Source of the DNA: VBAS01 sp964581455 | GTDB lineage: Bacteria; Bacteroidota; Bacteroidia; Chitinophagales; Chitinophagaceae | NCBI GenBank assembly: GCA_964581455.1 | Contig: CAZOOT010000145.1 | Coordinates: forward strand, 1 to 8,100 | Direction: 5' to 3' | Length of the DNA: 8,100 nucleotides | Shown: piece by piece, positions 6,958 to 8,100 of the stretch | How positions within the stretch are numbered: position 1 is the stretch's first letter | Layout of the letters: each line of letters opens with the position of its first letter | The notes under the pieces: model-generated | Told to the model about the DNA's origin: nothing | Database searches by the model: none | What the model saw: the letters and a program-made list of their open reading frames with translations, nothing else | Translations under genes and position numbers: made by a program

Positions 6958-7869
6958 ATGATCGACCTGATCGGTGACATTCACGGACACGCAGACAAAC
7001 TCGAAGAATTACTTTCGAAATTGGGCTATGCAATTAGGGACGGAGCCTATTCACACCCCAACAGAAAGGCGCTTTTTGTTGGCGATTACATCGACAGGGG
7101 ACCAAAAATCAGAGAAACCCTGCAACTCGTTAAAGCTATGGTAGACAGTGACAATGCCATCGCTCTGATGGGCAATCACGAATACAACGCTCTTTGTTTC
7201 CATTTCCAAGAAACGGAGGGCGGGCACCTCAGGAAGCACCTCATTAATAACATCGTTCAGCACTATGAAACACTGAAACAGTTTCAAAACAGACAGGCTG
7301 AGTATGAAACGTATTTGGAATGGTTTAAGACGTTGCCTCTTTACATCGAAACAGACCAATTCAAAGCTGTGCACGCGTGCTGGGATAACCAGAACATTGG
7401 GTATTTAAGGAAAACCCTGATCAACGACCGATTGACAGATGACCTGATTTATCAATCGGTTAAGAAAGGAACAGCATTGAATGAAGCCATAGACCAAACT
7501 CTAAAAGGCAAAGAATTGAAAATGCCCAAAGGCCTTTTCTTCACAGATAAAGACGGAACAAGAAGATCGGAAATCAGGATAAGATGGTGGGAAGATCCAT
7601 CTGTAATGACATATAGGTCTATAAGCGTTGAACCAATTGACAATTTGCCAGAAATACCGATTGAATTATCCGAATTAAAGGCGGGTGACCATTATAGTCA
7701 TTCTGACAAGAACGTATTCTTCGGTCATTATTGGCTTAGCGGAGAACCTTCGCTATTAAAAACCAATATTTGTTGCTTGGACTACAGCGTTGCTGAAGGT
7801 GGAAAAATGGTTGCTTATCGAATGGGTTTGGAAGCTGATTTGGACTACAAGAACTTAGTCTATGTTTGA
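6958..7869 (+). CDS. PPP-type metallophosphoesterase
   Basis: A 303-aa cytoplasmic hydrolase of the calcineurin-like/PPP superfamily, which uses two metal ions to cleave phosphate esters. The metal-binding signatures are in order and intact: GDIHG (6-10), GDYIDRG (42-48) and GNHE (72-75), followed by H139 in VHACWD and H257 in FGHYW. Together these cover the expected Asp, His and Asn ligands, so an active enzyme is likely. The ATG at 6958 is close to the first motif (D7), leaving no room for a longer conserved N-terminus. Relatives include protein Ser/Thr phosphatases and ApaH-like dinucleoside tetraphosphatases, so the substrate could be a phosphoprotein, a nucleotide or a nucleic-acid end. 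It is separated from the helicase by 139 bases on the same strand. It could be an accessory of the system or an independent cargo gene. The stop codon lies inside an inverted repeat. Confidence 0.9.
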   Translation: MIDLIGDIHGHADKLEELLSKLGYAIRDGAYSHPNRKALFVGDYIDRGPKIRETLQLVKAMVDSDNAIALMGNHEYNALCFHFQETEGGHLRKHLINNIVQHYETLKQFQNRQAEYETYLEWFKTLPLYIETDQFKAVHACWDNQNIGYLRKTLINDRLTDDLIYQSVKKGTALNEAIDQTLKGKELKMPKGLFFTDKDGTRRSEIRIRWWEDPSVMTYRSISVEPIDNLPEIPIELSELKAGDHYSHSDKNVFFGHYWLSGEPSLLKTNICCLDYSVAEGGKMVAYRMGLEADLDYKNLVYV

Positions 7870-7894
7870 TAGAATTACATCAAACATAACTTTT
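7861..7894 (+). terminator. Hairpin over phosphoesterase stop, likely terminator
   Basis: TATGTTTGAT (7861-7870) and ATCAAACATA (7879-7888) are perfect 10-bp complements with an 8-base loop, followed by AAC and TTTT at 7891-7894. The stop codon (7867-7869) is in the left arm. The stem is weak (2 G/C pairs) and the T-run short, but its length and its position at the end of a gene, before a convergent one, fit an intrinsic terminator for the plus-strand transcript. No matching T-run exists on the minus-strand side. Confidence 0.5.
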
Positions 7895-7940
7895 GTCATA
7901 CATCAGTTCACGTTCCATCCGTTGTCTAACCCCCTCTTCA

Positions 7941-7970
7941 TTCAACATTTAAAATTCAACATTTAAAATT
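7941..7970. repeat. 14-bp tandem repeat, two copies
   Basis: The unit TTCAACATTTAAAA occurs at 7941-7954 and again at 7955-7968 without mismatch, followed by TT that begins a third copy. The array abuts the uvrB stop: the final TT forms part of the reverse-complement TAA (7969-7971). Similar AT-rich tandem units are, from memory, common between genes in Bacteroidota. That statement is recollection, not a search result. Slipped-strand copy variation is possible. Confidence 0.8.
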
Positions 7971-8100
7971 ATCCTTCAATCATCCCGATCTGATCCCGAA
8001 TCCTCGCCGCTTCTTCGAAATCCATATTCCGCGCGGCGGACATCATTTCTTCGCGCAAATGCTCGATGAGCTTGGCCTTGTCCTCGAACACCACTTCTTT
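7969..8100 (-). CDS. uvrB: Excinuclease ABC subunit B, C-terminal end (partial)
   Basis: The minus strand is open from the right edge to a TAA at 7969-7971, giving the last 43 residues of a protein that continues beyond the window. It contains a UVR motif: LIEHLREEMMSAARN followed by DFEEAARIRDQI, a short helical hairpin. In UvrB this motif is at the extreme C-terminus and contacts UvrC during nucleotide excision repair, matching its position three residues before the stop here (ending MIEG). UVR motifs also occur in UvrC and in McsA or ClpC proteins but are internal or arranged differently there, so UvrB is the best call. GC is about 51% by hand count, clearly above the helicase gene. It converges on the phosphoesterase, with 99 bases between the two stop codons. 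Confidence 0.85.
   Translation of the reverse strand, partial: KEVVFEDKAKLIEHLREEMMSAARNMDFEEAARIRDQIGMIEG

Noticed and set aside
1..8100. CRISPR array, insertion-sequence transposase or phage integrase
   Set aside because: No regularly spaced repeats and no transposase or integrase motifs were found in any long open frame.

Overview
The window looks like a piece of a Bacteroidota chromosome, inferred from weak signs. None of the four complete genes has a recognisable Shine-Dalgarno sequence, spacers are AT-rich, and the right edge carries a 14-bp tandem repeat of the AT-rich kind I associate with Bacteroidota intergenic DNA. I cannot place it at genus level.

Layout. Bases 1-335 hold no gene I can support, but they are GC-richer (about 48% over 1-240 by hand count) and contain a compact set of inverted repeats. 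Bases 336-6818 hold three tightly packed plus-strand genes: a DUF6361 family protein (408 aa), a phospholipase D-like protein with two HKD half-motifs (612 aa), and a large SF2/SNF2-like helicase (1139 aa). The first two are 1 base apart. The second and third overlap by 4 bases through a TTG start. A 139-base spacer follows, then a PPP-type metallophosphoesterase (303 aa, 6958-7869), whose stop codon sits in a perfect 10-bp inverted repeat. The right edge is the 3' end of uvrB on the minus strand (7969-8100), a housekeeping gene converging on the others.

How the genes may work together. A helicase motor coupled to a PLD-family nuclease and a third conserved protein of unknown function is the architecture of a DNA-targeting defence module. 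It recalls the helicase plus PLD pair of DISARM, but no methyltransferase and no DUF1998 partner are encoded here. Because the operon is bounded by a gene-free left flank and by uvrB on the right, the set appears complete. I infer a candidate anti-phage or anti-plasmid system in a low-GC cargo block (samples of 30-38% GC in the helicase gene) inserted next to higher-GC core DNA (about 51% in the uvrB tail). The phosphoesterase may be an accessory component or an unrelated passenger. None of this is shown functionally by the sequence.
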